A stretch of DNA of 64,000 nt from Paeniglutamicibacter cryotolerans (GCF_014190875.1 NZ_JACHVS010000002.1:806001-870000); one strand, 5' to 3'. Positions 1 to 9,428 are shown, counted from the stretch's first letter. Notes: a model not told the origin generated them from the sequence alone. Numbers and translations are program-made.

Positions 1-208
1 CGACGGCAACGAGCACTGAGCACCAGTCCCGGGTGCTCGGTCGGGGATCCAGCAGCGCGATGTTTTTGACCGCTCCTGCTCCGTTGGGGCATGGGTGCCG
101 GATTCGTGCGCATCGTGCCTGAAGACGGAGCCATGTTCAGCCTCAGTCAGCGAAATCATGGGCCCTTACTGGTCGCGGACAGACCAGTGTGTGCCCATGA
201 GGAATAAA
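1..208. other. Left edge, no gene assigned
   Basis: No convincing gene is seen here. A frame ending D-G-N-E-H-stop at base 20 on the plus strand could be the last codons of a gene that lies outside the window, but five codons are not enough to identify it. The stretch ends at a strong terminator shared with the convergent dehydrogenase gene. Confidence 0.3.
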
Positions 209-263
209 CAAGGCGGCTGGGGTGCCAAGCCAAGGAATATGACATGGCACCCCAGCCGCCTTG
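209..263. terminator. Bidirectional terminator downstream of the 3-hydroxybutyrate dehydrogenase gene
   Basis: A perfect 19-bp inverted repeat (209-227 and 245-263) encloses a 17-base loop. It lies 40 bases after the stop of the minus-strand dehydrogenase gene and could also end a plus-strand gene entering from the left. Confidence 0.8.
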
Positions 264-302
264 TTGCCCGAAGGCGTTGCCTCAGTTGGGCGAAAGTGCG
301 CG

Positions 303-1103
303 CTAACGGGCCGACCAGCCTCCGTCTATCGAGTAGCTCGAACCAGTCACCATGGACGCCTCGTCACTGGCCAGCCAAGCGACCAGCGACGCAACTTCCT
401 CCGGTTCAACCAGTCGCTTGATGGCGCTTTCGGTGAGCATGATCTTGCCCAGCACCTCGGCTTCGGCAATGCCATGGACACGGGCCTGGTCCGCCAGTTG
501 CTTTTCCACTAGCGCTGTACGGACGTAACCGGGATTGACACAATTGCTGGTCACTCCATATTCACCACCTTCGAGCGCAGTGGCCTTGGACAGGCCTTCG
601 AGCCCATGTTTGGCAGCTACGTAGGCCGATTTGAAGGGCGAAGCGCGTAGCCCATGCACGGAGGAAACGTTGATGATCCGACCGAATCCTTGTGCATACA
701 TTGCGGGCAGGGCCGCACGGATAAGCAGGAAGGGCACCTCGAGCATGAGTGCCAAAATCCGCCGGAAGTCCGCAGGGTCAAAGTCCTGAATCGGGCTGAT
801 GTGCTGGATCCCGGCATTGTTGACCAGGATGTCCACTCCGTCGAACGCAACTTTCAGCCGGTCGTCCGCGACTGCGGTCGGATCCAGCAGATCAACCGCC
901 CAGCTCGAACCACCGACCTCCGCTGCTACCGCCTCGGCCTCCGCGCGGTCCTTGTCCGCGATGATTACGTGGGCACCACGGGAAGCCAGCGCATGCACAA
1001 CGGCCAGTCCTATTCCGCTGGCGCCACCCGTCACCAGCGCCCTCCTGCCTGCGAGTGGCTGTAGGGAGGAGCGGTTTTCGCGTTCGGTTTCCTGGTGGGT
1101 CAT
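303..1103 (-). CDS. 3-hydroxybutyrate dehydrogenase-like SDR
   Basis: A 266-residue classical short-chain dehydrogenase, probably oxidising D-3-hydroxybutyrate to acetoacetate with NAD in the cytoplasm. The Rossmann motif TGGASGIG lies near residue 25, NNAG follows, the catalytic Ser is in NVSSVHG and the Tyr/Lys pair is in AYVAAKHG. NAGIQH and the segment around ELEGxxxGVT/NCVNPGYVRT resemble the BdhA family. An AGGGA-type ribosome site precedes the ATG. It lies 52 bases after the MHS transporter gene on the same strand, so the two probably formed a hydroxy/keto-acid uptake and oxidation operon; the IS21 insertion upstream may be polar on it. The substrate is inferred from family resemblance; another short hydroxy acid is possible. 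Confidence 0.75.
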   Translation of the reverse strand: MTHQETERENRSSLQPLAGRRALVTGGASGIGLAVVHALASRGAHVIIADKDRAEAEAVAAEVGGSSWAVDLLDPTAVADDRLKVAFDGVDILVNNAGIQHISPIQDFDPADFRRILALMLEVPFLLIRAALPAMYAQGFGRIINVSSVHGLRASPFKSAYVAAKHGLEGLSKATALEGGEYGVTSNCVNPGYVRTALVEKQLADQARVHGIAEAEVLGKIMLTESAIKRLVEPEEVASLVAWLASDEASMVTGSSYSIDGGWSAR

Positions 1104-1155
1104 GACATTTCCCTTACGTGGTACCTGTTGGTGCTCATTGTGAACGTGAACTGAC

Positions 1156-1490
1156 TTAATTGCTAACCCTGGCCGTGTTCAATCCATGCTTACGTGCGTC
1201 GGCGTCGTCAATATCGTGCAGGGAAATGCCTCGGGTTTCCTTCAACGTCACCACTGCGACCGTGGTTACCGCACAGGCCACTGCCACATAGATTGCCACG
1301 GGCAGCCATGAGCTGTAGGCCTGAAGCAAAGCGGTGGCGATAATCGGCGCCATGGAACCGGCCACAATCGAGGTGACCTGGTATCCGAGAGAGACACCTG
1401 AGTAGCGCATGCGGGTGGGGAACATTTCGGCCATGATAGCCGGCTGGCCCGCATACATCAGAGCGTGGAAGCACAGGCCGATCGTGACAG
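1156..1490 (-). pseudogene. MHS-family transporter, 3' fragment cut off by IS21
   Basis: This is the C-terminal part of a metabolite:H+ symporter (MHS group of the major facilitator superfamily). It encodes the last helices, including QPAIMAEMFPTRMRYSGVS, a segment typical of MHS proteins, and a polar tail ending ARVSN. It starts at the insertion site and has no start codon of its own. If the IS and one GACAG copy (1491-4156) are removed, it joins the 5' fragment in frame into a 464-codon gene, the usual length for the family. It is broken only by the insertion; no other lesion is seen. Confidence 0.9.
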
Positions 1491-1560
1491 TGTTTAGACG
1501 GAGCTTTTGGTAGCACGTGCGTAACGATCCGGTAGCACGCGTGTAAGCAACCGGTAGCGC
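1491..1560 (+). repeat. IS21 left end with three transposase-site repeats
   Basis: Beyond the terminal inverted repeat, the left end carries GGTAGCAC at 1509-1516, GGTAGCAC at 1531-1538 and GGTAGCGC at 1553-1560. The spacing is exactly 22 bp, and the first copy starts 18 bp from the end. Repeated end motifs are known in IS21 and are presumed IstA binding sites. Confidence 0.85.
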
Positions 1561-1635
1561 TTCGGGACGTTCAAAGTCAGGATTGCTTTCACCCACGACA
1601 CCAGGTCGGGGACAGTGAAAGGAAGACTGACGGTA

Positions 1636-3288
1636 ATGGCTGACTACAGACACATCATGGCCCTGCTGGTGCAGGGCCATTCGTACCGACAGGTCCAAGG
1701 CAGGGCAGGCTGCTCGCACCGCACGATCGCCAAGGCCAGCCGGGTCCTTGCCGATCAAAAGCTGACCACCCGTGAGCAGATCGACGCGCTCACCGATGAG
1801 GACCTCGACCGGCTGTTCGACGACGGCCGCAAGGCCGTGAGCGGTGAGTTCGTCCCCGTCAATGTCGAGGCCGTGGTGAAGGCACGCATCGGTCGGAAGA
1901 AGCCACCGTTGAAAGTCTTGTGGGCCCGCTACCTGGACACCGCGCACACAGACTCCGCCCGGTTTTACGGCTATGAGCGGTTCTGCCAGATTATTGCCGA
2001 GCACGTCAAGGTCAACGACCTGACCAGCCCGCTGTCCCACGAACCCGGACACACGATGCAGGTCGACTGGGCCGGCACCAAGATGCAGCTGACCGATCCG
2101 ATCACCCAGGAAACCACGAAGGTCTCGCTCTTCGTGGCGTCCTTACCGTATTCGGGAATGATCTTCGCCTACGGGTCCCTGGATGAGAAGCTTCCCGCCT
2201 GGTGCCAGCTGCACCGGAAGGCCTTTGAATACTTTGAGGGTGTCAGCCAGCTGGTCATTCCCGATAACGCCTCGACCGCATCGAACCAGATCAGCCGGTA
2301 TGAAAAGGCCCGGGATGTGAACCAATCCTATGAGGCCTTCCTTGAGTACTATCAAACCGCGGCAGTCCCGACCGGCGCGTATAAGCCGCAGGAGAAAGGC
2401 AACGTCGAGGCGGGGGTTAAGGTCTCGACCAATTGGATCATCCACTACCTGCAGGGGCGGCGTTTCGCGGGTCTGGATGAGCTGAACGAGGCCGTGGCCG
2501 AACAGGTGGAGATGATCAATGACCGCACGCCCTTTCGCGGGGAGAACCGCTCCCGACGCGATTGGTTCCAGGATGCTGAACGCCACGAACTCATCGGCCT
2601 CCCGGCCGAGCCGTGGCAGCAGGTTTACTGGCGCAAGGCGAAAGTCTCCAGGGACTGGCACGTGCAGGTCGACACGGTTAAATATTCGGTTCCGCACCAG
2701 CTCGCCGGGCAGATCCTGGACGTGCGGATCGTGGGTGAGCAGGTCACCGTGCTTGCCGGTGGGCTCGTGGTTGCTTCGCACCGGCGTGGTGCGCAGCGTC
2801 ATTCCTACGTCACCGATCCCGAACATGCGCCGCACGGGTATGAGGACATCTCACTGCTCTGGACCCGTGCCTATTTCATCCGGCAAGCAACAAAGGTCGG
2901 CCCCTACACGGTTCAGGCGCTGGCTCGGTTGCTGGATCGGAAAAAGATCGAAGCGCAGGGCTACCGCTCCTGCATGAACATCCTGGCACTGGGCAAGGGC
3001 AACAACCGCGCCCTGCTGGAGCAGGCCTGCCATGACCTCTGCGTGCAAGACGAGCGGAACCCTGTCAGTTATACCGCGCTCAAACATCGCATCACCGCCC
3101 TGCGGGCGGCCTACGCCGGGCGTCCGGGCGTGAGCGCACCGGCATCGCCGCAGTCCGGCGCGGGGCCGGTGACCGCGGGTGCCAGGGATACCAGCAGCGC
3201 CCATCTGGGCGGGATCTCGCAGTTCAGTCTCGAGGCCTTGAGAAGCACCGCCGCAACCGAGGAAACGAAGGAGGAGGACCATGCTTGA
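1636..3288 (+). CDS. istA: IS21 transposase IstA
   Basis: A 550-residue DDE transposase that binds the IS ends and joins them to target DNA. An N-terminal helix-turn-helix (about residues 10-40, QGHSYRQVQGRAGCSHRTIA) is followed by an integrase core with Asp144 (MQVDWAGT), Asp210 (IPDNAS) and Glu258 (EKGNVEAG), then a beta-rich C-terminal region. GGAAG at 1621-1625 sets the start at ATG 1636; the in-frame GTG at 1615 has poorer spacing. The stop overlaps the istB start by 8 bases, implying coupled translation. It is full length and undamaged. Confidence 0.95.
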   Translation: MADYRHIMALLVQGHSYRQVQGRAGCSHRTIAKASRVLADQKLTTREQIDALTDEDLDRLFDDGRKAVSGEFVPVNVEAVVKARIGRKKPPLKVLWARYLDTAHTDSARFYGYERFCQIIAEHVKVNDLTSPLSHEPGHTMQVDWAGTKMQLTDPITQETTKVSLFVASLPYSGMIFAYGSLDEKLPAWCQLHRKAFEYFEGVSQLVIPDNASTASNQISRYEKARDVNQSYEAFLEYYQTAAVPTGAYKPQEKGNVEAGVKVSTNWIIHYLQGRRFAGLDELNEAVAEQVEMINDRTPFRGENRSRRDWFQDAERHELIGLPAEPWQQVYWRKAKVSRDWHVQVDTVKYSVPHQLAGQILDVRIVGEQVTVLAGGLVVASHRRGAQRHSYVTDPEHAPHGYEDISLLWTRAYFIRQATKVGPYTVQALARLLDRKKIEAQGYRSCMNILALGKGNNRALLEQACHDLCVQDERNPVSYTALKHRITALRAAYAGRPGVSAPASPQSGAGPVTAGARDTSSAHLGGISQFSLEALRSTAATEETKEEDHA

Positions 3289-4054
3289 TCATCATCTGAC
3301 CGACGATGACATGGGGCTGTTTACCGGGTTGCGGATGACAGCGTTCGGCCAAAGCGTCATCGACATCGCCAACGACTCGGCCTATGACGAATGGACGTTT
3401 TCGCGCAAGGTCCGTCATGCACTGGATCAGGAGATCGCGGCCCGGGCCCAGCGTCGGGTGGTGAAGCTGCTCAAGGAATCGAAAACGCCGAACCCTGCTG
3501 CCTGTGTTGAAGACATCCACTACCTGCCGGACCGGAGCCTGAACCGGGAGGTCGTGGCACGGCTCGCGTCCTGCCAGTGGATCGAGCACACCACGAACCT
3601 GGTGATCCTGGGCAAATCAAGCGTCGGCAAATCGTATTTGGCCCAAGCCCTGGTCAACGCGGCCTGCCGGCACGACTACACGGCTCGCTACTTCCGACTT
3701 GATGACCTGGCGAACAAGCTCGCGGTTTATCGTCGGGGTGATGCCGAACGGCTGACGTTCCTGGGCAGCCTGCACGACTGCGATGTTCTGGTCCTGGATG
3801 ACTTCTTGACCACGCCGATTAGCCCGGAGACCGCGAGCGAACTGCTCAATATCCTGGCGGGGCGCGAACACCGTGGCGCCACGGTGGTGACTTCTCAGTT
3901 CGATCCCGAGGACTGGTACAAGTCGCTGCATGATGCGGTGATCGCCGAATCGATCCTCAACCGCATCGTTTCCAGCAGTGAGTTGGTCCAGCTTGATGGG
4001 CCCAATATGCGTCGGCGTAAGCATACGGGTCCGGGAGATGAGCCGGTGAGCTGA
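3281..4054 (+). CDS. istB: IS21 helper ATPase IstB
   Basis: A 257-residue AAA+ protein of the DnaC/IstB type. In IS21 it assembles on target DNA with ATP and stimulates IstA. Walker A is GKSSVGKSY near residue 110, Walker B is DVLVLDDFL near residue 168, and a sensor-like TSQF segment and an arginine near NRIV follow. A GGAGGA ribosome site lies just before ATG 3281 inside the end of istA. Length and motifs match the family, with no lesions. About 100 bases containing the right-end repeats follow it. Confidence 0.95.
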   Translation: MLDHHLTDDDMGLFTGLRMTAFGQSVIDIANDSAYDEWTFSRKVRHALDQEIAARAQRRVVKLLKESKTPNPAACVEDIHYLPDRSLNREVVARLASCQWIEHTTNLVILGKSSVGKSYLAQALVNAACRHDYTARYFRLDDLANKLAVYRRGDAERLTFLGSLHDCDVLVLDDFLTTPISPETASELLNILAGREHRGATVVTSQFDPEDWYKSLHDAVIAESILNRIVSSSELVQLDGPNMRRRKHTGPGDEPVS

Positions 4055-4081
4055 AGCGATCGGTGCTGGCGCGAGGGCTCG

Positions 4082-4151
4082 GTGCTACCGGGTCCTCGCA
4101 CCGGTGCTACCGTTTCGCTCCACATGCGCTACCGAAAGCTCCGTCTATACA
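4082..4151 (-). repeat. IS21 right end with three transposase-site repeats
   Basis: This mirrors the left end: GTGCTACC at 4082-4089 and 4104-4111 and GCGCTACC at 4126-4133. The spacing is again 22 bp, and the innermost-to-edge distance (18 bp) is the same as at the left end. The terminal 26 bp form the right inverted repeat. Confidence 0.85.
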
Positions 4152-5213
4152 GACAGCCGCAATGATGACGAACGGGTTCTGCGTGTCGAACATCGGGAAG
4201 GCGAAGAATGCCCAACATGCTCCGAGCACCGCACCGGCGAGATAAACCGGCTTGCGACCGAGGATGTCCGAAAGCCTACCTACCTGAGGGATCACCATGA
4301 AGTGGACGACGTGGGCCACCAACAGGGCCAGAAGCAACTGACTCGTGTCGTACTGGTGAACGGTCTTCAAGTACACGATGGTGAAGCTGACGATGATGTA
4401 ATACAAGATGTTCTCGGCAAAGCGAAGACCCATCGCACTGAAGATGCCTCGGGGGTACTTCCTTACGACCTCGAGCACCCCATAACTGACTGCCTTGTCG
4501 GCTTGCGCCTGGGCACGGGCCTCGAGGAAGATCGGCGCCTCGCTGACATGGGTGCGAATGTAGTAGCCAATGATCACGATGAATGCCGAAACCCAGAAGG
4601 CTACACGCCAACCCCAGCTCAGGAATTGTTCGCTCGGCAGGATCCAGGACATGCCCAACAGCACCAAGGTGGCCAACAGGTTACCCACCGGAACTGCGGC
4701 CTGGGGCCGGCTGGACCAGAAACCACGCGACTTGTCCGGGCTGTGCTCGGCGACCAAGAGGACGGCCCCGCCCCACTCCCCTCCCACGGCGAAGCCCTGG
4801 ACGAAGCGCAGGATCACCAGCAGTGCCGGGGCCCAGTAGCCGATGGAATTGAAACCGGGCAGGCAGCCCATCAGGAACGTGGCCACGCCCACCATGATGA
4901 TGGTGACCTGCAGTGTGTGCTTGCGGCCGAGCTTGTCCCCGATCTGGCCAAACACGATGCCGCCCAGCGGACGGGCGATGAATCCCACGGCATAGGTGAG
5001 GAACGCCGCGATGATTCCGTCCAGTTCCGTGTTGGCATTGGGGAAGAAGAACTTACCAAAGACGAGTGAAGCGGCCGTTGCGTACAGGAAGAACTCATAC
5101 CACTCGACCACGGTTCCCACCATCGAGGCTGCCACAATCTTCTTCAGCCCCGACTGCTCCGGTCCGGGCACAACCGTTGCTTGATCGAGCCTCATCGGCT
5201 TGTTGACGCTCAT
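4152..5213 (-). pseudogene. MHS-family transporter, 5' fragment cut off by IS21
   Basis: The first ~350 codons of an MHS symporter. Family marks are GTVVEWYEFFLYATAAS near residue 33, the loop FGQIGDKLGRKHTL near residue 93 and RFVQGFAVGGEWGGA near residue 138. GGAG eight bases before the ATG supports the start at 5213. Family members carry proline/betaine, ketoglutarate, shikimate or other organic acids; the neighbouring 3-hydroxybutyrate dehydrogenase suggests a hydroxy or keto acid. The IS changes the last codons to an unrelated tail read from IS sequence (stop at 4107), leaving about ten helices, so function is probably lost. Confidence 0.9.
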
Positions 5214-5234
5214 GGGCTTACTCCTTATGTCCTA

Positions 5235-5256
5235 CCGATATCAGCATCGATATCGG
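5235..5256. promoter_or_regulatory. Candidate operator between the transporter and LysR genes
   Basis: An 8-bp perfect inverted repeat, CCGATATC (5235-5242) and GATATCGG (5249-5256), has a 6-base spacer. It lies 22 bases upstream of the transporter ATG in the divergent intergenic region, a usual place for LysR control of a neighbour. Binding is inferred. Confidence 0.45.
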
Positions 5257-5368
5257 CACTTCGTTGATTCTGTGATTCAACACACAGGCTGACTCCCATC
5301 AGTATGGACATGCTGGATCATGTGCAACAATGACCAGCTATGCAGAGTTCGTGTGCATAATTGCAGGT

Positions 5369-6304
5369 ATGGCACTGTCATCCCCATCCACAGGCCCCGG
5401 CTCTCCGAACCCCTACCATCTGCTGATCCTGCTGGCCGTGGCCAGGACCGGAAGGTTTTCCACGGCCGCAGAGAGCCTCGGCGTGAATCACACCACCGTG
5501 TCGCGTCAGATCGCCGCGTTGGAGAAGGTCCTCGGTGGCAGGACCCTCGCCCGAACAGTGGGCGGCTGGGAACTGACGGACTTGGGGCGCCGCGCCGCGC
5601 GAGCAGCCGAGGACGTTGAAACGGCAGTTGCCAGGATCAATGAAGGCCAGAAAAAGGAAGACAAGATTTCCGGAGTGGTGCGCATCTCCGCCACGGACGG
5701 CTTCAGCGCTTTCATTATCGCGCCGGCGATCGCACAGTTGCGCCGCACACACCCGAACCTCAGCGTGGAGATCGTCAACGTGACCCGCCGAGCCCTGCAA
5801 CACCGCTCCGGGTTGGATCTGGAAGTGGTGGTCGGTGAACCCCAAGTACACCGGGCGGAGGCGATCCGTCTCGGCTATTACGCGTTGGGCATGTACGCCT
5901 CGCACAGCTACCTGCACGACTTCGGAACACCCACCAGCAATGCCGAATTGAGTAAGCATCGGCTAGTCTATTTCGTTGATTCCATGCTGCAGGTCGACGC
6001 CCTGGACGCCCCACGCCGATTGGTTCCCGAAATGCTGGATTCGCTCAGTTCCACCAACGTTTTCGTCCACGTCGAGGCCACGCGCGCCGGGGCCGGCATC
6101 GGCTTCCTACCCTGCTTCATGGCCGACCGCCACCCCGACCTCGTGCGACTGCTTCCCGAGGACTTTCACGAACGCCTACCGTACTGGATGGTGCTGCGAC
6201 CGGATTCCCTGCGTCAGGCCGCCGTTGCTGCGGTGGCAGAGGCGTTACGCCGCCGAACGGCAGCCGTCGAAGACGCACTCTTAGGCAGGGAACCGTTGAA
6301 CTAA
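5369..6304 (+). CDS. LysR-family transcriptional regulator
   Basis: A 311-residue LysR-type regulator. The N-terminal winged helix-turn-helix (about residues 15-75) contains LAVARTGRFSTAAESLGV and HTTVSRQIAALE; an effector-binding domain follows from about residue 95. It is divergent from the MHS transporter and dehydrogenase genes, so it probably controls them in response to their substrate. The start is uncertain: ATG 5369 leaves a short Ser/Pro-rich leader, and an in-frame ATG at 5330 would add 13 residues; neither has a strong ribosome site. Confidence 0.85.
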   Translation: MALSSPSTGPGSPNPYHLLILLAVARTGRFSTAAESLGVNHTTVSRQIAALEKVLGGRTLARTVGGWELTDLGRRAARAAEDVETAVARINEGQKKEDKISGVVRISATDGFSAFIIAPAIAQLRRTHPNLSVEIVNVTRRALQHRSGLDLEVVVGEPQVHRAEAIRLGYYALGMYASHSYLHDFGTPTSNAELSKHRLVYFVDSMLQVDALDAPRRLVPEMLDSLSSTNVFVHVEATRAGAGIGFLPCFMADRHPDLVRLLPEDFHERLPYWMVLRPDSLRQAAVAAVAEALRRRTAAVEDALLGREPLN

Positions 6305-6817
6305 TGACGACGAATACGGTCCGGGAACGTTCCAGCCCGACGGGTGCCGCTGCTGGCAAGGCATGCTGCCCCGGCGTGATACGTGAGTTCTCGTGACAAT
6401 GGCGGCAATTTGCTGAAATCTGATGCGGGCGCTAGCCCCTTTTCCCTAAGATCCAGAGCTGCCGAACCGCATGATCCGTCTCCCCACATGGCGCCTTGCG
6501 ATGCGAAGCGAAGTAAGTAACACCCGAGGAGAGCCGGCTGCACCGTACAGGGGGCGGAACCGGCGACCAACAACTCGTTCGAACCATTGGTCGGGCAGTG
6601 GGCGCCGCTTGATGAGTCCGGGGCCCTGCGCTGGTTACTTACCCACAGAGGCTACGCCGCGGACGACACAGCGAAAGCGGCACACGTGCGATCGACTGAA
6701 CCGTTCACAACGCCCCGTTATCGGCAGCCGCGGCCACCAGAACCTACCGCTGACGGGGGGAAGTACAAGGGTCAATGCCGCCGCGGGCAGCGCCTGCGAC
6801 ATGCCCACAAACGCAGT
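6305..6817. other. 513 bases without a recognisable gene
   Basis: Frames open here on both strands, but none has a ribosome site, family motif or actinobacterial codon pattern. They read as random frames in GC-rich DNA. I see no RNA gene. Confidence 0.5.
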
Positions 6818-6863
6818 GTGTCCGGTGGTCCAGAGGGCCCTATCCCCCTGGGCCACCGGACAC
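6818..6863 (-). terminator. Terminator after mshC
   Basis: The arms GTGTCCGGTGG (6818-6828) and CCACCGGACAC (6853-6863) pair perfectly, and inner CCAG/CTGG and GGG/CCC pairs extend the stem. It lies 20 bases after the mshC stop. Confidence 0.75.
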
Positions 6864-6882
6864 GAACCTCCCAAGTGGTACG

Positions 6883-8190
6883 CTACAGCTTCAAGCCCAG
6901 CAGTGCGTCGATCGCGCCGGCCAGCAGACCTCCACCGGAGATGACTGCGTCCTCGTCCTCGTCGTCGTCATCGGTGGCGGCCGGCTGTGCGTGGACCGGG
7001 GCCGCTGCTGCCCATTCATCCAGGAGCACCAGCGCCGCCGGGGCATCGAGGTCGTTGGCCAGCCGGGAACGGATCCGGGTGATCAGCGCTGTCGCCTCGA
7101 CCAGCGTCGTGGTTTCCAGCCGGGCGCGCCAGGCTGCGACGCGGTCGCGGGCCTCGGCGAGCAGGTCGGAAGTCCAGAACCAATCGCTGCGGTAGTGCTG
7201 GCCCAGCAGCACGGTGCGGATGGCCACCGGTTCCTCGCCAGCTTCGCGTAGCTTGGAGACAAGCACCAGGTTGCCCAGGGACTTGCTCATCTTTTCCCCG
7301 TCGAGGCCGACCATGCCGGTGTGGACGTAGTTCTCAGCCAGCGCCTTGCCATCGGTGGCCGACGCGTGGGCGCCGGAGAATTCGTGGTGCGGGAAGATCA
7401 GGTCGCTGCCGCCGCCCTGCACGGTGAACGGTGCAGGCAGGAAGCGCCGGGCAATGACCGAACACTCGATGTGCCAGCCGGGACGTCCCTCGCCAAGCAT
7501 TCCGCCCTCCCAGCGCGGCTCGCCGGTCCGGGCTACCCGCCACAACAGTGGATCGAGCGGATCGAGCTTGCCGGCGCGGTCCGGGTCGCCGCCGCGCTCG
7601 GAGAAGAAGCCGAGCATCGTCTCGCGGTCGTAGCCGCTGATCGAGCCGAGCTTCCAGGCGGCGTTGGCGGCGCCGATGGAGTCGAAGTAGATATCCCCGT
7701 CGGGTTCGCCGTTTTCCCCGGGAACCGCGTAGGCAAGGTTTTTGGCGATCAGCTGTTCGACGACGGGCACGATCCACGGAATCGACTCGACGGCGCCGAT
7801 GTATTCGCGCGGCGGGATGACATTCAGCGCCTCCATGTCGGAGCGGAACAGGTCCGTCTGGGACTCGGCCAGGGCCACCCAGTCGACGCCGGTGGCGGTG
7901 GCGCGCTCGAGCAGCGGATCATCGATGTCAGTCACGTTCTGCACGTAATCGACTTTGCGCCCGGCATCGAGCCATTGGCGCTGCAACAGGTCGAAGGCCA
8001 CATAGGTGGCGGCATGCCCCATGTGGGTGGCGTCGTAGGGGGTGATGCCGCAGACATAGATGCTGGCCGGCGCGTTGGAGGCGGCGGCGGAGGCCGTGGG
8101 ACGCAGCGTTCCGGTCGTGGTGTCGTGGATTTCCAGCGTCGGCGCATTGCCGGGGATATGCGGGACGTGGGGCGCTTTCCATGAATGCAC
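6883..8190 (-). CDS. mshC: Cysteine:GlcN-Ins ligase MshC (mycothiol synthesis)
   Basis: A 435-residue cysteinyl-tRNA-synthetase-like ligase that uses ATP to join cysteine to GlcN-inositol, the penultimate mycothiol step. It shows the HMGH nucleotide motif (residues 56-59), KMSKS (300-304), and zinc ligands likely Cys47 (YVCGI), Cys243 (HIECS) and a His in FPHHE. GlcN-Ins ligases lack the C-terminal tRNA-binding part of CysS, as here, and the opening LEIHDTTTG...[15 protein letters not shown] is MshC-like. The start is GTG 8190 with AAAGGA upstream. The C-terminus has an acidic DDDDEDED run. mshA lies 5 kb away on the same strand. Confidence 0.93.
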   Translation of the reverse strand: MHSWKAPHVPHIPGNAPTLEIHDTTTGTLRPTASAAASNAPASIYVCGITPYDATHMGHAATYVAFDLLQRQWLDAGRKVDYVQNVTDIDDPLLERATATGVDWVALAESQTDLFRSDMEALNVIPPREYIGAVESIPWIVPVVEQLIAKNLAYAVPGENGEPDGDIYFDSIGAANAAWKLGSISGYDRETMLGFFSERGGDPDRAGKLDPLDPLLWRVARTGEPRWEGGMLGEGRPGWHIECSVIARRFLPAPFTVQGGGSDLIFPHHEFSGAHASATDGKALAENYVHTGMVGLDGEKMSKSLGNLVLVSKLREAGEEPVAIRTVLLGQHYRSDWFWTSDLLAEARDRVAAWRARLETTTLVEATALITRIRSRLANDLDAPAALVLLDEWAAAAPVHAQPAATDDDDEDEDAVISGGGLLAGAIDALLGLKL

Positions 8191-8265
8191 GGGAGCTGCG
8201 TCCTTTCTCTTGAAGAAGGCACCGGCACGTGGGCCGGATGATGGGAGTGGCGAAACGGAGGGTTT

Positions 8266-9090
8266 TTATGCGTTGATGACGTTGAAGCCCAACAGCAGGT
8301 AAAGTGCCAGGCCCAATACCACGCGGTACCAGACGAAGATCCGGTAACTGTGGGTGGAAACGTACTTCAGGAACCAGCCGACGATCACGAAGCCGACGAC
8401 GAACGCGATGACGGTCGCCAGGGCGGTCTGCGGCAGCGTGTAGTAGCCGGGCTCGTCGAAGCTCTTGACCAGCTTGTAGAGGCCGGAGGCGAAGACGGCG
8501 GGGATGGCCAGCAGAAAAGAGTAGCGGGCCGCTGCCTCGCGGGTATAGCCCATGAACAGGCCAGCGGTGATGGTACCGCCAGAACGGGAGACGCCCGGGA
8601 TCAGGGCCAGCGCCTGGGCCAGACCGAAGTAGACGCCATGCTTGGGCGTGAGCTGTGACAGGTCCCGGTCCTGCCTACCGTAGTAGTCGGCCACTGCGAG
8701 GATCAGACCGAAGACGATCAGTGTCGTGGCGACGATCCAGAGCGAACGGAACGTGGTGTCGATCTGGTTTTCGAAGAGCAGGCCGAGCACCGCGATGGGC
8801 AGCGAGCCCAAGATGATCAGCCAGCCCATGCGCGCATCGGGATCGGCATGCGGGCGTTTCCCCAGCAGCGCGTTGAACCACGCGCCGATGATGCGCACGA
8901 TATCCCGCCAGAAGAACACGACGACTGCCGTTTCGGTACCCAGCTGTGTAATAGCGGTGAAGGCCGCACCGGGGTCGGAGGCCCCGGGCAGCATCTCACC
9001 AATGATGCGCAAGTGCGCGCTGGAGGAGATGGGGAGGAATTCCGTCAGACCTTGTATGAGCCCGAGGAAGGCAGCTTCAAACCAATTCAC
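8266..9090 (-). CDS. uppP: Undecaprenyl-diphosphatase UppP (BacA)
   Basis: A 274-residue polytopic membrane enzyme that dephosphorylates undecaprenyl diphosphate, recycling the lipid carrier for cell wall synthesis and giving some bacitracin tolerance. The two family signatures are intact: [14 protein letters not shown] (Q13 to H26) and PGVSRSGGT near residue 170. About eight hydrophobic helices are seen, and the length is typical. It lies 75 bases upstream of mshC on the same strand and may be cotranscribed. Confidence 0.95.
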   Translation of the reverse strand: MNWFEAAFLGLIQGLTEFLPISSSAHLRIIGEMLPGASDPGAAFTAITQLGTETAVVVFFWRDIVRIIGAWFNALLGKRPHADPDARMGWLIILGSLPIAVLGLLFENQIDTTFRSLWIVATTLIVFGLILAVADYYGRQDRDLSQLTPKHGVYFGLAQALALIPGVSRSGGTITAGLFMGYTREAAARYSFLLAIPAVFASGLYKLVKSFDEPGYYTLPQTALATVIAFVVGFVIVGWFLKYVSTHSYRIFVWYRVVLGLALYLLLGFNVINA

Positions 9091-9163
9091 GTACCGACAC
9101 TACTTCACCAAGGGCCCCGAACGCCCCTTTTGCGGTAGTGGGCAAGGTCATGGCGCGGTGGGC

Positions 9164-9388
9164 TCAGTCCTCGTCGTCGTAATCGTCTTCACTGAAAACC
9201 TCCAGCGGCGTTCCTTCGTCGTAGGTCTCATCCAGCGCATCCTCGTAGTTCTCGAAGGCTTCGGCGATGGCGAAATAGGCTGTGATGACATTCGGGTCCT
9301 CGGGGCCCCTGCGGGCGGACAGCATCGCCAGGTGTTCCTCGAAGGCGGATACCAGGACCGAGAGTGCTACGCGCGGATCTTTGCTCAT
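9164..9388 (-). CDS. Small acidic protein of unknown function
   Basis: A 74-residue protein, helical and very acidic toward the end (EVFSEDDYDDED). I do not recognise a named family, but it reads as real: ATG start, actinobacterial codon use, and position just upstream of uppP. Its start lies 40 bases from the divergent DUF5703-like gene, so they share a short promoter region. It has no signal peptide, membrane segment or cysteine and is probably cytoplasmic. Confidence 0.6.
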   Translation of the reverse strand: MSKDPRVALSVLVSAFEEHLAMLSARRGPEDPNVITAYFAIAEAFENYEDALDETYDEGTPLEVFSEDDYDDED

Positions 9389-9428
9389 GGGCTAGACGTT
9401 ACCTCGATTCAGGGCACAATGGAGACCG

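Larger units (their letters stand above)
1491..4151 (+). mobile_element. Complete IS21-family insertion sequence
   Basis: The element is 2,661 bp. It begins TGTTTAGACGGAGC and ends GCTCCGTCTATACA, so it has the TG...CA ends typical of IS21. The outer 26 bp of the two ends are inverted repeats with four mismatches. It is flanked by a 5-bp direct repeat GACAG (1486-1490 and 4152-4156), the expected target duplication. It carries istA and istB overlapping by 8 bp, both intact. Clean ends, intact target duplication and undamaged genes suggest recent insertion and possible present activity. Its host gene is a minus-strand MHS transporter. Confidence 0.95.

Noticed and set aside
1615..1635. GTG 1615 as istA start
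   Set aside because: A GGAAG ribosome site at 1621-1625 has good spacing for ATG 1636, and the family begins there.
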